Positions 24,330 through 33,740 of a DNA stretch of 37,571 bases are shown here, in pieces. The stretch's first letter is position 1. Each line of letters starts with the position of its first letter. The notes beneath the pieces were generated by a model, which saw nothing but the letters and a program-made list of their open reading frames with translations, was not told where the DNA came from and did not search any database. Source of the stretch: Actinomycetes bacterium (lineage in GTDB: Bacteria; Actinomycetota; CALGFH01); contig DASYUT010000039.1 of the NCBI GenBank assembly GCA_036000965.1, forward strand, positions 1 through 37,571, given 5' to 3'. A program made the translations under genes and the position numbers.

Positions 24330-26218
24330 CGAGACCAGTCTTTCGCTTCGGCCCCTTCGCTGTCGAGGAGCAGATCTTCCAGCGCGAGCTCGTCGGGACG
24401 CCCTCCCGCGTCCAGGCCCCGGGCGGCGTAGTAGCCGTCCACCATCGACCGGAGGCGCTCGGCGGTCAGCGTGGCGACCCGGCCAGAGCCGACCTCCAGC
24501 GGCTCGTCCAGCAGGCGCCGGGGAAGCCAGTCGTCCCCCGGCGTCCAGCCCTCGCGGAGGTTGAACATGCGCTTGGCAAGCACGATCCGCCGTGCCGTGC
24601 GCCGCAGCTCGGCGGCGTCGGTGTCCCAGCCGGTCACCGCCCGCAGCAGCGCCGCCCACTCGTCGTAGGGGTTGCCCTGGTCGAACACGCCGCGCAGGAA
24701 CTTGCAGAGGATCAGCGAGTCCATGACCGCCGCGCGGTCCTCGGTGGCCACGGCCGCGGCCACGTGCGCCTGGCCGCCCGCGAGGCGGTCGAGGCTCCCC
24801 GACAGGTCGGCCTCGTAGGCGCCCGAGCGGTTGTGGTCGGCGCCGCGCGCGTTGACCGCAAGCCCCAGCGCCATGGCGTGCAGCGTGCGCGGCTCGTAGC
24901 CGGGCAGCTCCAGTCCCTTGACGTGCAACGCCAGACCGGCCGCTGCGCCGCCCAGCCGCTCGGCGGCGCGGCGCGAGCCCTCGGCGAGCAGGGCGCCCAG
25001 CCCCTCCCGGGCCCCGACCTCGTCCAGCGCCCGGAGCAGGGCGGCGCCGTCGCCGAACCGCAGCCAGGGCGCGTCGATCAGGCCCCGCTCGGCGCACTCC
25101 ATCGCCCAGGCGATCGTGCCCCCGGCCGAGATCGTGTCGAGCCCCAGCTCGTCGCAGCGCGCGCTGGCGGCCAGCACGGCGTCGGGGTCCGACACGCCGC
25201 ACATCGGTCCCAGTGCGAACACGTTCTCGTACTCCACCCGCACCTTGGCCCCGCTGCGGGCGGCGTAGATGTGCTCGCAGCCGATCGTGCAGGACGCGCA
25301 GCTGTTGCGGGCGACGCGGCGCAGCCCGGACAGGTCCTCGGCGGCCAGGCGCGGGGCCTCGGCGAAGGTGGCGGCCTGGAAGTTGCGGGTCGGCAGCGTG
25401 CTGATGGCGTTGAAGGCGAGCAGGTTGGCCAGCGTGCCCAGCTCGCGGTACTTGGCGGTGGCCGGACCGAAGGAGCGCGCCCGGAGGTCCCGGGCCGCGC
25501 CGAGCACGGCCTCCGGGTCCGCGACCGGGACCGCGCCCGCGCCGCCCGCCCGCCCGGCGCCGCTTGCCCGCCCGGCGCCGCTTGCCCGCACCGCGCCGCC
25601 GGCCCGCACCGCAACGGCCTTCAGGCGCTTGGCCCCCATGACCGCGCCCAGCCCGCCCCGCCCGGCGTGCCGGCCGTCGTGCGACACCGTGGCGTAGCGG
25701 ACGCCGCGCTCACCGGCCGGCCCGATCGCGGCGACCCGCCAGCCCCGGCCCAGCCGCTGCCGCAGCAGCGTCTCCGCCTCGGCGGCTGGACGCCCCCATG
25801 CCTGGCCGGCGTCGACCAGCCGCGCGCCGTCGCCGTCGACGAGCAGCACCGAGGGCGTGTCGCAGGCCCCCCGCACGACGATCGCGTCGTGGCCGGTGAG
25901 CTTGCCGGCGATCGCGAACTGGCTCGACGCCAGCGCGTCGTTGAGCATGCCGGTGAGCGGCGACTTCGCCACGACGGCAAACTTCGCGCTGGTGGTCAGC
26001 GGTGTGCCGACCAGCGGGGAGAACACGAACGCCAGCGGCGCCTCCGGCCCGAGCGGGTCGGCCCGCGGGGGCGCCAGCCGGTGCAGGAGCCAGGTGCCGA
26101 GCCCGGCGCCGCCGATGTAGGCCCGCAGGACCGGCTCTGGGAGCGGCAGCACGGAGGCGCAGGCCCCCGACAGGTCGACGACCAGGGCGCGCCCGAGATA
26201 TCCGCCAGGAACGGCCAT
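24326..26218 (-). CDS. aor: Aldehyde:ferredoxin oxidoreductase (tungsten enzyme family), 630 aa
   Basis: Oxidises aldehydes to acids, or the reverse, at a W-bispterin centre. Domain 1: GGYLGRALVVDLS, RAYIGGAGLGTWLLHRL, VFSPLVGTPLTTSAKFAVVA and KSPLTGMLNDALASSQFA. The 4Fe-4S ligands are CASCTIGC near 307 and a Cys in LILCKFLRG near 504. Other hallmarks are EYENVFALGPMCGVSDPDAV, ELGLDTISAGGTIAWAMECA, VKGLELPGYEPRTLHAMAL and ARGADHNRSGAYE. A Gly/Ala/Arg repeat insert lies near 200. Start ATG 26218 with AGGAGG inside the end of mobA. No ferredoxin-like AorA gene accompanies it; it is coupled by ATGA to fdhA. Confidence 0.93.
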   Translation of the reverse strand: MAVPGGYLGRALVVDLSGACASVLPLPEPVLRAYIGGAGLGTWLLHRLAPPRADPLGPEAPLAFVFSPLVGTPLTTSAKFAVVAKSPLTGMLNDALASSQFAIAGKLTGHDAIVVRGACDTPSVLLVDGDGARLVDAGQAWGRPAAEAETLLRQRLGRGWRVAAIGPAGERGVRYATVSHDGRHAGRGGLGAVMGAKRLKAVAVRAGGAVRASGAGRASGAGRAGGAGAVPVADPEAVLGAARDLRARSFGPATAKYRELGTLANLLAFNAISTLPTRNFQAATFAEAPRLAAEDLSGLRRVARNSCASCTIGCEHIYAARSGAKVRVEYENVFALGPMCGVSDPDAVLAASARCDELGLDTISAGGTIAWAMECAERGLIDAPWLRFGDGAALLRALDEVGAREGLGALLAEGSRRAAERLGGAAAGLALHVKGLELPGYEPRTLHAMALGLAVNARGADHNRSGAYEADLSGSLDRLAGGQAHVAAAVATEDRAAVMDSLILCKFLRGVFDQGNPYDEWAALLRAVTGWDTDAAELRRTARRIVLAKRMFNLREGWTPGDDWLPRRLLDEPLEVGSGRVATLTAERLRSMVDGYYAARGLDAGGRPDELALEDLLLDSEGAEAKDWSR

Positions 26219-26222
26219 CCGC

Positions 26223-27065
26223 CTAGCCTCCTGCATCCGCGGCCAGGAAGGCCACGGTATCACCGGCTACCAGGGGCAGCTCGCCGTCCCGGGTGATCTG
26301 GTCGCCGTTCAGCGCGGCGACCACGTGCCGGTCGAGGGTGAGCCCGGCCGCCGCGGCGGCGCCGGCCAGGGTGGCCGCCCGGACCGTCCGCGGCCCGCGC
26401 TGGCCCGCGACGGCCAGCACCCCGTACCGCCGCACCGTCACCTCTGGGGCCGGCCGGGCCCGGGCGGCCTCGTACTCGGCCGGGTCGTTGACGTTGACCA
26501 CCGAGGCCAGCTCGGGGTCGAGCCTGGCCAGCACCGGATCGGCCAGCAGGGCTGCCTCGTCCAGGCGCACGACCGCGTGGTCGCGCAGCAGGAAGGCCGG
26601 GCGGAGCTGCCCGTCCGCGACCAGCCTGGCGACGTCGGGTGCCAGCGTGGTGCGGTAGGCGGCCGCCAGCGGCTGCGGGAAGCCCAGCGCGACGGGGAGC
26701 GCGATCTCGACGCCGCCGTCGAGCGCCCGCAGCACGCGGCGGACGAACGCGGGGTGCAGGAAGGGCAGGTCGGTGGAGCAGACGAACGCCGCCTCGGCCC
26801 GGCTGGCCGTCGCGGCCAGGCCCGCGGCCAGCCCCTGGAGGGGCCCCAGCCCCTCGCGCGGGTCCTCGACCAGCTCCACCTCCGGGCCCAGCTCGGGCAG
26901 GGCCTGCCCGGGGGCCCGGACGACCACCACCGGCCCGTCCACCATGCGACCGACCAGCCCGGTGACCCGCCGCAGCAGCGTGGAGCCGTGCCATTCCAGC
27001 GCCGCCTTGGCCGTGCCCATGCGCGAGGACCGCCCGCCCGCGAGCACGATCCCTGTGCTGGTCAT
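26223..27065 (-). CDS. MobA-MoaD fusion: Mo-cofactor guanylyltransferase with ubiquitin-like sulfur carrier, 280 aa
   Basis: Residues 1 to about 200 are MobA, which adds GMP to Mo/W-pterin: LAGGRSSRMGTAKAAL (8-23), EGLGPLQGLAAGLAA, FVCSTDLPFLHPAFV (near 95) and VNVNDPAEYEAA. Residues about 208-280 are a beta-grasp MoaD/ThiS-like domain (VTVRRYGVLAVAGQRG ... AALNGDQITRDGELPLVAGD) that ends exactly in Gly-Gly, as needed for thiocarboxylation. Both belong to the same pathway, and bis-MGD made by MobA is the cofactor of formate dehydrogenases. First gene of the operon; GGGGCAGGG precedes ATG 27065. The stop is 4 bases from the AOR start. The fusion is unusual. Confidence 0.88.
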   Translation of the reverse strand: MTSTGIVLAGGRSSRMGTAKAALEWHGSTLLRRVTGLVGRMVDGPVVVVRAPGQALPELGPEVELVEDPREGLGPLQGLAAGLAATASRAEAAFVCSTDLPFLHPAFVRRVLRALDGGVEIALPVALGFPQPLAAAYRTTLAPDVARLVADGQLRPAFLLRDHAVVRLDEAALLADPVLARLDPELASVVNVNDPAEYEAARARPAPEVTVRRYGVLAVAGQRGPRTVRAATLAGAAAAAGLTLDRHVVAALNGDQITRDGELPLVAGDTVAFLAADAGG

Positions 27066-27178
27066 GCCCTGCCCCTGTGCCGCTTCCCCGGACTGCCGCC
27101 AGCCCCCTGGGGGGCTCGATGTCCGCCCCCGGGAAGGCTCGACGTCCGCCGGCCGAGGTCGCGGCGGCCGTCGACCTC

Positions 27179-27207
27179 ATCATGCCGCACCAGCGCCGAG
27201 CCGTCAG
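27179..27207 (-). promoter_or_regulatory. Candidate promoter of the mobA-aor-fdh-moeA operon
   Basis: CTGACG (-35, 27202-27207), a 17-base spacer and CATGAT (-10, 27179-27184) on the minus strand, 114 bases before the MobA-MoaD start. The 27066-27334 gap also holds a direct repeat GGCTCGA(T/C)GTCCGCC near 27113 and 27137. Confidence 0.35.
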
Positions 27208-27334
27208 CGGCCAGGGGGCGCACGGGCTACACCCGCGCTTTGGAACGGGTCGAGCAGGCGAACGCCGGTCCGGGCCATGTCGGCGACGTTGCGGGTACAG
27301 CCGGGGATCTCCCACCCTCAGGCAGGAGCGCGCG

Positions 27335-27979
27335 TCAGGCTCGTAGGAACGCGAGGACGGCGAGGACGCGGCGGTGGTCGTCGGGGGTTACCGGCAGGTC
27401 CAGGCGGGTGAAGATGCTGCGGACGTGGGCCTCCACGGTCTTCGGGCTGAGGAACAGCCGCTCGCAGATGGCCTGGTTCGAACGCCCCTCGGCCATGAGC
27501 GCGAGCACCTCCCGCTCCCGCTCGGTCAGCTCCTCGACCGGGTTGCGGGCCCGTCGCCGGCCGACGAGCTGCGCGACCACCTCCGGGTCGATCACCGACC
27601 CGCCCGCGGCGACGCGGCGGACCGCGTCGGTCACGTCGGCGACGTCGGCGACGCGGTCCTTGAGCAGGTAGCCGACGCCACCGGCGCCGTCCGCGAGGAG
27701 CTGCATGGCGTGGTGGGTCTCGACGTACTGCGACAGCACCAGCACCCCCACCCCCGGGTGCGCGGCGCGGATGCGTTGGGCGGCGTCGAGGCCCTCGCGG
27801 GTGTGGGTCGGGGGCATGCGGATGTCCACCACGACCGCGTCGGGCGGGTCGGCGCGCACCCGGGCAAGGAGCTGCTCGGCGTCGCCGACCTGGGCGGCGA
27901 CCCGGATGCCCGCCGCCTCGAGGACTCGCGCCAGCCCCGCACGAAAGAGCACGGCGTCGTCGGCGATCACGACGCGCAC
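27335..27979 (-). CDS. NarL/LuxR-family response regulator, 214 aa
   Basis: DNA-binding half of a two-component system. Receiver domain 1-120 with acidic pair near 7-8 ([10 protein letters not shown]), phospho-acceptor Asp in VVVDIRMPP near 52, and Lys in [10 protein letters not shown] near 107. LuxR helix-turn-helix at about 150-200: [20 protein letters not shown] and [20 protein letters not shown]. The start is GTG 27979, overlapping the end of the kinase gene by 13 bases. Last gene of a kinase/regulator operon; likely target is the divergent ABC transporter or the FDH operon on its other side. Confidence 0.92.
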   Translation of the reverse strand: MRVVIADDAVLFRAGLARVLEAAGIRVAAQVGDAEQLLARVRADPPDAVVVDIRMPPTHTREGLDAAQRIRAAHPGVGVLVLSQYVETHHAMQLLADGAGGVGYLLKDRVADVADVTDAVRRVAAGGSVIDPEVVAQLVGRRRARNPVEELTEREREVLALMAEGRSNQAICERLFLSPKTVEAHVRSIFTRLDLPVTPDDHRRVLAVLAFLRA

Positions 27980-29739
27980 GGGAGCACCGCCGTGATGCAG
28001 GTGCCCTGCCCAGCAGGGCTGTGGACGTGCAGGCGGCCGTCGAGGACGGCGACGCGGTCGGCCAGGCCGCGCAGGCCCGAACCGTCCGGGTCGGCGCCGC
28101 CGGTGCCGTCGTCGCCGACCTCGACGACGAGGTCGCCACCGCGCCGCCGGGCGCTGATCGTGACGGCGGTGGCGCGGGCGTGCTTGGCGGCGTTGGCGAG
28201 CGCCTCGGACGCGACGTAGTAGGCGGTCTCCTCGACGCGGGGTGGGAGCCGCTCGGAGACGACCGGGGCGAGGGTGACGGGGATGGGGGAGCGCTCGGCC
28301 AGTGCTGCCAGCGCGGGCCCGAGGCCCGCCTCGCTGAGGATCACCGGGTGAATGCCGCGGGCCAGCTCGCGCAGCTCGGCGAGCGCGCGCCGCAGCTCGG
28401 CGGCGGCCTCGTCGAGGGCTGCGGCGAGTTCCTCGTCGCCGGCGGTCCCGACCTGCGACCGGGCGATTCCGAGGGCGAGCGAGACGTTGACCAGGCGCTG
28501 CTGGGCGCCGTCGTGGAGGTTGCGCTCGACGCGGCGGCGCTCGGCATCGCCGAACTCGACGATGCGGGCGCGCGAGGCGCGCACCTCCTCGAGCTGGGCG
28601 CGGACCTCGGCGTGGAGGCGCTGGTTCTCGATGGTCATGCGGGCGGTCGCCGCGACGGCCTGGACCAGCGCGGGATCGTCGTCGAGGGCGGCGTGGTGGA
28701 GCAGGGCGGCGACCGGGTCGCCACCCTGGCGCAGGATGGTGACGGCGCGGTCGTCACCGGCGGCCGGGAGCTCGACCGGGTGTCCCGCAGCGTCGACGAA
28801 GGCGTGCCGGTCGGGCAGCCAGTAGGCGAGGGTCAGGGTGGGGTCGTGGAGGGCGCGGGCGAGGGCCTGCTCGAGCCGGCCGGGCGGCAGGGCCTTGCTA
28901 AGCTCGATGGCGAGGCCGCCGACTGCCGAGTGATCCAGCCGGGTCCGCGCCAGTCCGGCCAGGAACGCCAGCGGCCACAGCAGCAGCAGCATGAGGATCG
29001 TCAGGTTGAACCCGATCTCGATCGGCGACGGTGGGCTGGACATCACCACCATGAGTGCCTGCCCGATCAGGTAGACGACCACCAGCACGACCCCGACCAG
29101 CACGACCGGGGCGAGGCTGCGCCGCCGCGGTTCGGGCGCCCGGTGCCAGCGGGAGATCACGATCCAGAGCAGCAGCCCGGCCAGCACCACGAGGACCAGG
29201 TTCGAGACCGCGAGCACCGCTTCACCGTACGGATGGCGGCCGCCCAGCGCCAGGAGGTCGTCCGGGCACTCGGCGCAGCCCAGCGAGGCCGGGTCCACCA
29301 GCAGCAACTGGGCCAGGGCCAGGGGCACCGTGGCTGCGTAGTTGGCGACGACGAACAGCCGTTGCAGCCGGGTGGTCGCCCGGCCGTCTGGGTAGACGGC
29401 GATCAGGTGGGCGAGGACGGCTTCCGGCAGCGTTGCCACCAGGAACCAGAGCGCGAACCCGAGCGGCGCGCGGACGAGGGTCACGCCGTTCAAGAGCAGG
29501 CCGTTCAACAAGTAGGCCAGCCCGACCGTGACCATGAGCGCACCTGTGCGGTTGTCGGGCCGGCGCGACCAGGCGACCAGGCCGGCCGCCGCGAACGACC
29601 AGCTCACCCCGATGATCGCGACCAGCAGGTAGGCGAGCGGCCCGGGCCGGTCCTCGCCGGCCCGTAGCAGCAACGCGAGGTCGACCAGCCCCGCGGCCAG
29701 GGCGGTGAGGGCGAGCGCGAGGCGCAGCCGCTGGCTCAT
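27967..29739 (-). CDS. NarL-type sensor histidine kinase with membrane N terminus, 590 aa
   Basis: The N-terminal third has about seven hydrophobic helices ([60 protein letters not shown] and others), so it is a membrane sensor. A GAF-like region follows (about 300-385), then a coiled linker. The HisKA_3 dimerisation box is [20 protein letters not shown] with the phospho-His near 406, and the HATPase domain shows [21 protein letters not shown] and [18 protein letters not shown] 29739 follows the stop of the receiver protein by one base. Signal unknown; a CAEC pair lies in an external loop. Confidence 0.9.
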   Translation of the reverse strand: MSQRLRLALALTALAAGLVDLALLLRAGEDRPGPLAYLLVAIIGVSWSFAAAGLVAWSRRPDNRTGALMVTVGLAYLLNGLLLNGVTLVRAPLGFALWFLVATLPEAVLAHLIAVYPDGRATTRLQRLFVVANYAATVPLALAQLLLVDPASLGCAECPDDLLALGGRHPYGEAVLAVSNLVLVVLAGLLLWIVISRWHRAPEPRRRSLAPVVLVGVVLVVVYLIGQALMVVMSSPPSPIEIGFNLTILMLLLLWPLAFLAGLARTRLDHSAVGGLAIELSKALPPGRLEQALARALHDPTLTLAYWLPDRHAFVDAAGHPVELPAAGDDRAVTILRQGGDPVAALLHHAALDDDPALVQAVAATARMTIENQRLHAEVRAQLEEVRASRARIVEFGDAERRRVERNLHDGAQQRLVNVSLALGIARSQVGTAGDEELAAALDEAAAELRRALAELRELARGIHPVILSEAGLGPALAALAERSPIPVTLAPVVSERLPPRVEETAYYVASEALANAAKHARATAVTISARRRGGDLVVEVGDDGTGGADPDGSGLRGLADRVAVLDGRLHVHSPAGQGTCITAVLPCAS

Positions 29740-29740
29740 C

Positions 29741-30103
29741 TCATCCGGTCGCTCCCATGAGGGCGCGCATCGCGTCCACGGACAGCTCGGCCTTGGGGAT
29801 GAATCCCCGCGCGCCACACTGCTCCACGCGCGCGCCGTAGTCGGCACGGTCGCGACTGGAGACAAGCACCACGGCGGGCCCGGCCGCGCCGTCGCGGAGC
29901 CGCTCGGCCACCTCGAACCCGTCGATGCCGGGGAGCTGGATGTCCAGCAGCACCACGTCGGGCCGCAGCTCGCGAGCGGCGTCGATGGCCGCATGCCCGT
30001 CCGCGGCCTCCCCGACCACCTCGAAGCCGCCCGCCGCGAGCAGCTTGCGCGCGAGGGAGCGGAACCCGGGGTGGTCGTCGACGATCAGCACGGTCGGTCT
30101 CAT
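29741..30103 (-). CDS. Receiver-only (CheY-like) response regulator, 120 aa
   Basis: A single receiver domain with no output domain: VLIVDDHPGFRSLARKLLAA (acidic pair), DVVLLDIQLPGIDGFEVAER with the phospho-Asp near 54, VVLVSSRDRADYGARV and RGFIPKAELSVDAM with the conserved Lys. It ends at residue 120, right where a DNA-binding domain would be expected. Start ATG 30103; the longer frame upstream is unconserved. First gene of the three-gene system; it may compete for phosphate or tune the kinase, which is inference. Confidence 0.88.
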   Translation of the reverse strand: MRPTVLIVDDHPGFRSLARKLLAAGGFEVVGEAADGHAAIDAARELRPDVVLLDIQLPGIDGFEVAERLRDGAAGPAVVLVSSRDRADYGARVEQCGARGFIPKAELSVDAMRALMGATG

Positions 30104-30321
30104 GGCGCCATCGTCGCAACTAGCCGGGAGCCGCACCAGAGGGCTGCCCCTGCCCCGGGGTGAGGGTCTGCCCCTACCGGATCGCAGGGCGGGCCCTCCC
30201 TCGAGTCCAGGGACGGCCCCGATGCCCGTGCCCCGTGCCCGCCCGTAGGGTCTCGAGCCGTCAGCTGCTCCGCGCTCGGGGCCGCGTCGGATCACCCGAG
30301 CCTACAGAGATGGAGGAACGC

Positions 30322-31089
30322 ATGACCGTCCACATGGACATCACCACGGAGACCGGGAGCCGCTCGGGCGTGGCCGCCTCGGTCGTCGACGGCACCAAGG
30401 TCTACGGCAAGGGCGCCGCCGAGGTGCGGGCCCTCGACGGCGTGACGCTGGGCTTCGCCGGCGGCCAGTTCAGCGCCATCATGGGCCCGTCGGGCTCGGG
30501 CAAGTCGACGCTGGTGCACTGCGTCGCGGGCCTCGACACCCTCACCTCGGGCGAGGTGCGCGTCGGCGGGGTCGACCTGACCCGCCTCGACGACAAGCGC
30601 CTCACCCTGCTGCGGCGGGACCGGATCGGCTTCGTCTTCCAGGCCTTCAACCTGGTGCCGACCCTCACCGCGCTGGAGAACATCACCCTGCCCGCCGCGC
30701 TGGCCGGACGCACACCAGACAAAGGCTGGCTCGACACGGTCATCCGGACGGTCGGGCTGGGCGACCGCCTGGCCCACCGGCCCAGCGAGCTGTCCGGCGG
30801 CCAGCAGCAGCGGGTGGCCGTCGCCCGTGCCCTCGCTGCCCGCCCGGAGATCGTCTTCGCCGACGAGCCGACCGGCAACCTCGACTCGCGGGCCGGCGCG
30901 GAGATCCTCGCGTTCCTGCGCCACGCGGCGCGGGAGCTGGGCCAGACCATCGTCATGGTCACCCACGACCCGGTGGCGGCCAGCTACGCCAGCCGGGTGG
31001 TGTTCCTCAACGACGGCCGTGTCGTCGACGAGCTGGCCGAACCAACGGCCGAGCGGGTGCTCGACCGCATGAAGCAGTTCGGGGAGTAG
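30322..31089 (+). CDS. ABC transporter ATP-binding protein (MacB/LolD type), 255 aa
   Basis: Powers the FtsX-type permease encoded 6 bases downstream. Walker A GPSGSGKST near 58, Q-loop FVFQAFNLVPTLTALENITL, signature LSGGQQQRVAVARALA near 156, Walker B EIVFADEPTGNLDSRAG, and the H-loop VMVTHDP. The N-terminal tail of about 20 residues is longer than usual. Start ATG 30322 with GGAGG six bases upstream. It is divergent from the two-component operon (30103), and the 30104-30321 gap should hold both promoters; no clear elements could be assigned. Confidence 0.94.
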   Translation: MTVHMDITTETGSRSGVAASVVDGTKVYGKGAAEVRALDGVTLGFAGGQFSAIMGPSGSGKSTLVHCVAGLDTLTSGEVRVGGVDLTRLDDKRLTLLRRDRIGFVFQAFNLVPTLTALENITLPAALAGRTPDKGWLDTVIRTVGLGDRLAHRPSELSGGQQQRVAVARALAARPEIVFADEPTGNLDSRAGAEILAFLRHAARELGQTIVMVTHDPVAASYASRVVFLNDGRVVDELAEPTAERVLDRMKQFGE

Positions 31090-31095
31090 AGACCG

Positions 31096-33633
31096 ATGTT
31101 CAAGACCACCATCACGGGCCTGGCGGCCCGCAAGCTCCGCCTGTTCACCACCGCCCTGTCCATCCTGCTCGGCGTGGGGTTCATGGCCGGCACGTTCGTG
31201 CTCACCGACACCATCGGCAAGACGTTCCACGACCTGTTCGGCAGCGTCTACGCCCACACCGACGCGGTCGTTCGCGGTCGGGCCGCAGTGGCGTCCTCTG
31301 CGCCCTCCGGGATCGGCGAGCAGCGCCCCCTGGTCGACGCCGCCCAGGTGCGCACCATCACCGGCGTCCCGGGCGTCCGAGCCGCCGAGGGCAACGTCCT
31401 GGGCTACGCCCAGCTGGTGGACAAGCAGGGCAAGGCCATCGGCACGCCCGACTCCGCCCTGGGGCTGAACTGGAACCAGGTGGCGGCGCTCAATCCGTTC
31501 ACCCTCGTCGCGGGGCGGACGCCCCAGGCCGACGACGAGGTCGTCGTCAACAAGGCCAGCGCCGACCAGGCCGGTTTCGTCGCGGGCGACACGGTCACCG
31601 TCCTCGTGCAGGCAGGCCCGCAGCGGGTGCGGGTCGTCGGTATCGCAAGATTTGGCACGGCCGACAGCCTCGCCTCGACGAGCGGGGTCCTGTTCCGCCA
31701 GGCCGCGGCGCAGCGCCTCATGGCCGAGCCGGGCAAGTTCAACGACATCAGCGTGGTGGCCGACCAGGGCGTGTCGCAGGAGCAGTTGCGCGACCGCCTC
31801 GGCACGGCGCTTCCCGGCACCGAGGTCGTCACCGGGAAGGCGATCGTCGAGGAGGGCCGGCGCAGCATCCAGAAGGCCCTGAAGGGCCTCAACCGGGGCC
31901 TGCTGGTGTTCGCCCTGATCTCGCTGTTCGTCGGCTCGTTCATCATCTACAACACCTTCTCGATCGTCGTCGCGCAGCGGGGCAGGGAGATGGCGCTGCT
32001 GCGGGCAGTCGGCGCCAGCCGGCGGCAGGTGCTCGGCTCGGTGCTGCTCGAGGCCGTGGTGGTGGGGCTGGTCGCCGCGCTGCTCGGCGTGGCCGCGGGC
32101 ATCGGCGTGGCCGCCGGGCTCAGGGCGCTCCTGACCGGCTTCGGGTTGCTCGAGATCCCGGCAGGCGGCATCGTCCTGGCCCCCCGCACCGTGGCCGTCT
32201 CGCTGCTGGCGGGCGTCCTGGTCAGCACGGCCTCGGCGGTTCTCCCGGCACGCAGGGCAGCGAAGGTCCCGCCGGTCGCGGCGCTGCGCGACCTCGCCCG
32301 CGACACCTCGGGGAGCTCCCGGAGCCGGCTGGCGACCGGCGCCGCCGTCATCGCCGCGGGCGTGGCATCGCTCTCGTTCGGCCTGCTGTCCCACTCCGGG
32401 CGCGCCATGCTCCTCGTGGGTCTCGGCGCCGGCGTCATCTTCCTCGGCGTCGCGGTGCTCGGTCCGGTGATCGCCCGGCCCGTGAGCCGGCTCATCGGCG
32501 CGCCCCTGCCCGCCCTGAAGGGCATGCAGGGGACCCTCGCCAGGGAGAACGCGATGCGCAACCCCAAGCGCACCTCGTCCACGGCGGCCGCGCTCATGAT
32601 CGGGGTGAGCCTGGTCGCCTTCATCACGATCCTCGGGTCCACGGCCAAGAGGTCGCTCGACGCCCGGATCGACAAGACCTTCACCAGTGACTTCCAGATC
32701 GACACCGGAAGCTTCGCAGCGCTCAGCCCCGACCTGGCCAAGCGGCTTGCCCGGCTGCCCGAGGTCAAGGCGGCATCCGGGGTGCGGAGCAACACGGCCG
32801 AGATCGACGGCGCCATCTCCGACCTCGTCGCGGTCGACCCCGCCAGCTACAGCCGGATCGCCGACCTCGCCATCGCCAAGGGCCGTCTCGGGGACCTGGA
32901 TACCGACGGCATCGCCGTCCTCGACGTGGCGGCCAGGGCCAAAGGCTGGTCGGTCGGCGACGAGGTGCGGGTGCGCTTCCCCACGGCCGGCGAGCGGCGG
33001 CTCACCGTGGCCGCGATCTTCAGCGACAAGCAGGGCCTGGGCTCGAGCTACATCCTGGGACTGCCCGCCTACGACGCGAACTACCCTGACCGGCTCGACA
33101 GCAAGGTGCTGGTCGACCGGGCCGAGGGCGTGAGCCTCGGCGCCGCCCGCGCGGCGGTCGAGCGGGTGACGGCCGACTACCCGACGGCCAGGCTGCAGGA
33201 CCGGGCGCAGCACAAGCGAGCTCAGTTCGCCGAGGTCAACAAGGAGCTCGGGCTGGTCTACGTCCTGCTGGCCCTGGCCGTCCTGATCGCCCTGCTGGGC
33301 ATCGCGAACACGCTCGCCCTCTCGGTCTTCGAGCGCACCCGGGAGCTCGGCCTGCTACGGGCGGTCGGCATGACCCGGCGGCAGGTGCGCTCGATGGTGC
33401 GCTGGGAGTCGGTGATCATCGCCCTGCTCGGCACCGGCATGGGTCTGGTGATCGGCCTGTGCTTCAGCTGGGCCATGGTGAGGACCGTCCCCGACGAGGG
33501 CGCGCTGGCGGTGCCGGTCGGCCAGCTGGCGGTGATCATCCTCGGCGCCGCCCTGGCCGGCGTGGTCGCGGCCATCCTCCCCGCACGCCGAGCCGCGAAG
33601 CTCGACGTGCTCGGGGCGATCACCACCGAGTAG
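31096..33633 (+). CDS. ABC transporter permease, FtsX/MacB type, 845 aa
   Basis: Membrane partner of the preceding ATPase. The N-terminal helix (residues 12-36) is followed by a large external MacB-like domain, then three helices near 270-430 (LLVFALISLFVGSFIIYNTF with the FtsX motif RGREMALLRAVGASRRQVLG), a second N-type helix and external domain (near 490-700), and a final FtsX block (ELGLVYVLLALAVLIALLGI, then RTRELGLLRAVGMTRRQVRS). This duplicated layout is that of large actinobacterial permeases that move lipids, peptides or antibiotics outward. Substrate unknown; control by the neighbouring two-component system is plausible, as for peptide-antibiotic exporters. Confidence 0.93.
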   Translation: MFKTTITGLAARKLRLFTTALSILLGVGFMAGTFVLTDTIGKTFHDLFGSVYAHTDAVVRGRAAVASSAPSGIGEQRPLVDAAQVRTITGVPGVRAAEGNVLGYAQLVDKQGKAIGTPDSALGLNWNQVAALNPFTLVAGRTPQADDEVVVNKASADQAGFVAGDTVTVLVQAGPQRVRVVGIARFGTADSLASTSGVLFRQAAAQRLMAEPGKFNDISVVADQGVSQEQLRDRLGTALPGTEVVTGKAIVEEGRRSIQKALKGLNRGLLVFALISLFVGSFIIYNTFSIVVAQRGREMALLRAVGASRRQVLGSVLLEAVVVGLVAALLGVAAGIGVAAGLRALLTGFGLLEIPAGGIVLAPRTVAVSLLAGVLVSTASAVLPARRAAKVPPVAALRDLARDTSGSSRSRLATGAAVIAAGVASLSFGLLSHSGRAMLLVGLGAGVIFLGVAVLGPVIARPVSRLIGAPLPALKGMQGTLARENAMRNPKRTSSTAAALMIGVSLVAFITILGSTAKRSLDARIDKTFTSDFQIDTGSFAALSPDLAKRLARLPEVKAASGVRSNTAEIDGAISDLVAVDPASYSRIADLAIAKGRLGDLDTDGIAVLDVAARAKGWSVGDEVRVRFPTAGERRLTVAAIFSDKQGLGSSYILGLPAYDANYPDRLDSKVLVDRAEGVSLGAARAAVERVTADYPTARLQDRAQHKRAQFAEVNKELGLVYVLLALAVLIALLGIANTLALSVFERTRELGLLRAVGMTRRQVRSMVRWESVIIALLGTGMGLVIGLCFSWAMVRTVPDEGALAVPVGQLAVIILGAALAGVVAAILPARRAAKLDVLGAITTE

Positions 33634-33726
33634 GCGGTCACCGGGTCTCAGCGAGGAACCGAGTAGGCGATCACCGGGTCTCAGCGAGGAACCCAGTAGG
33701 CGATCACCGGGTTCCAGCGAGTAGCG
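33628..33726. repeat. Three 33-base tandem repeats that include the permease stop codon
   Basis: Units starting GAGTAGGCGGTCACCGGG (33628-33660), GAGTAGGCGATCACCGGG (33661-33693) and CAGTAGGCGATCACCGGG (33694-33726, more diverged). The first unit contains the last Glu codon and TAG stop of the permease; being 11 codons long, each copy repeats an in-frame TAG. Confidence 0.92.
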
Positions 33727-33740
33727 GTCGCCACCAGGAG

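Noticed and set aside
27478-27490. TTCGAACG as a second LexA box
   Set aside because: Lacks the GTTCGA half-site at the right spacing and lies inside the NarL regulator gene.
28021-33213. Long frames 28021-29667 (plus) and 30292-33213 (minus)
   Set aside because: Antisense of the histidine kinase and of the ABC transporter genes, which have clear motifs in order.
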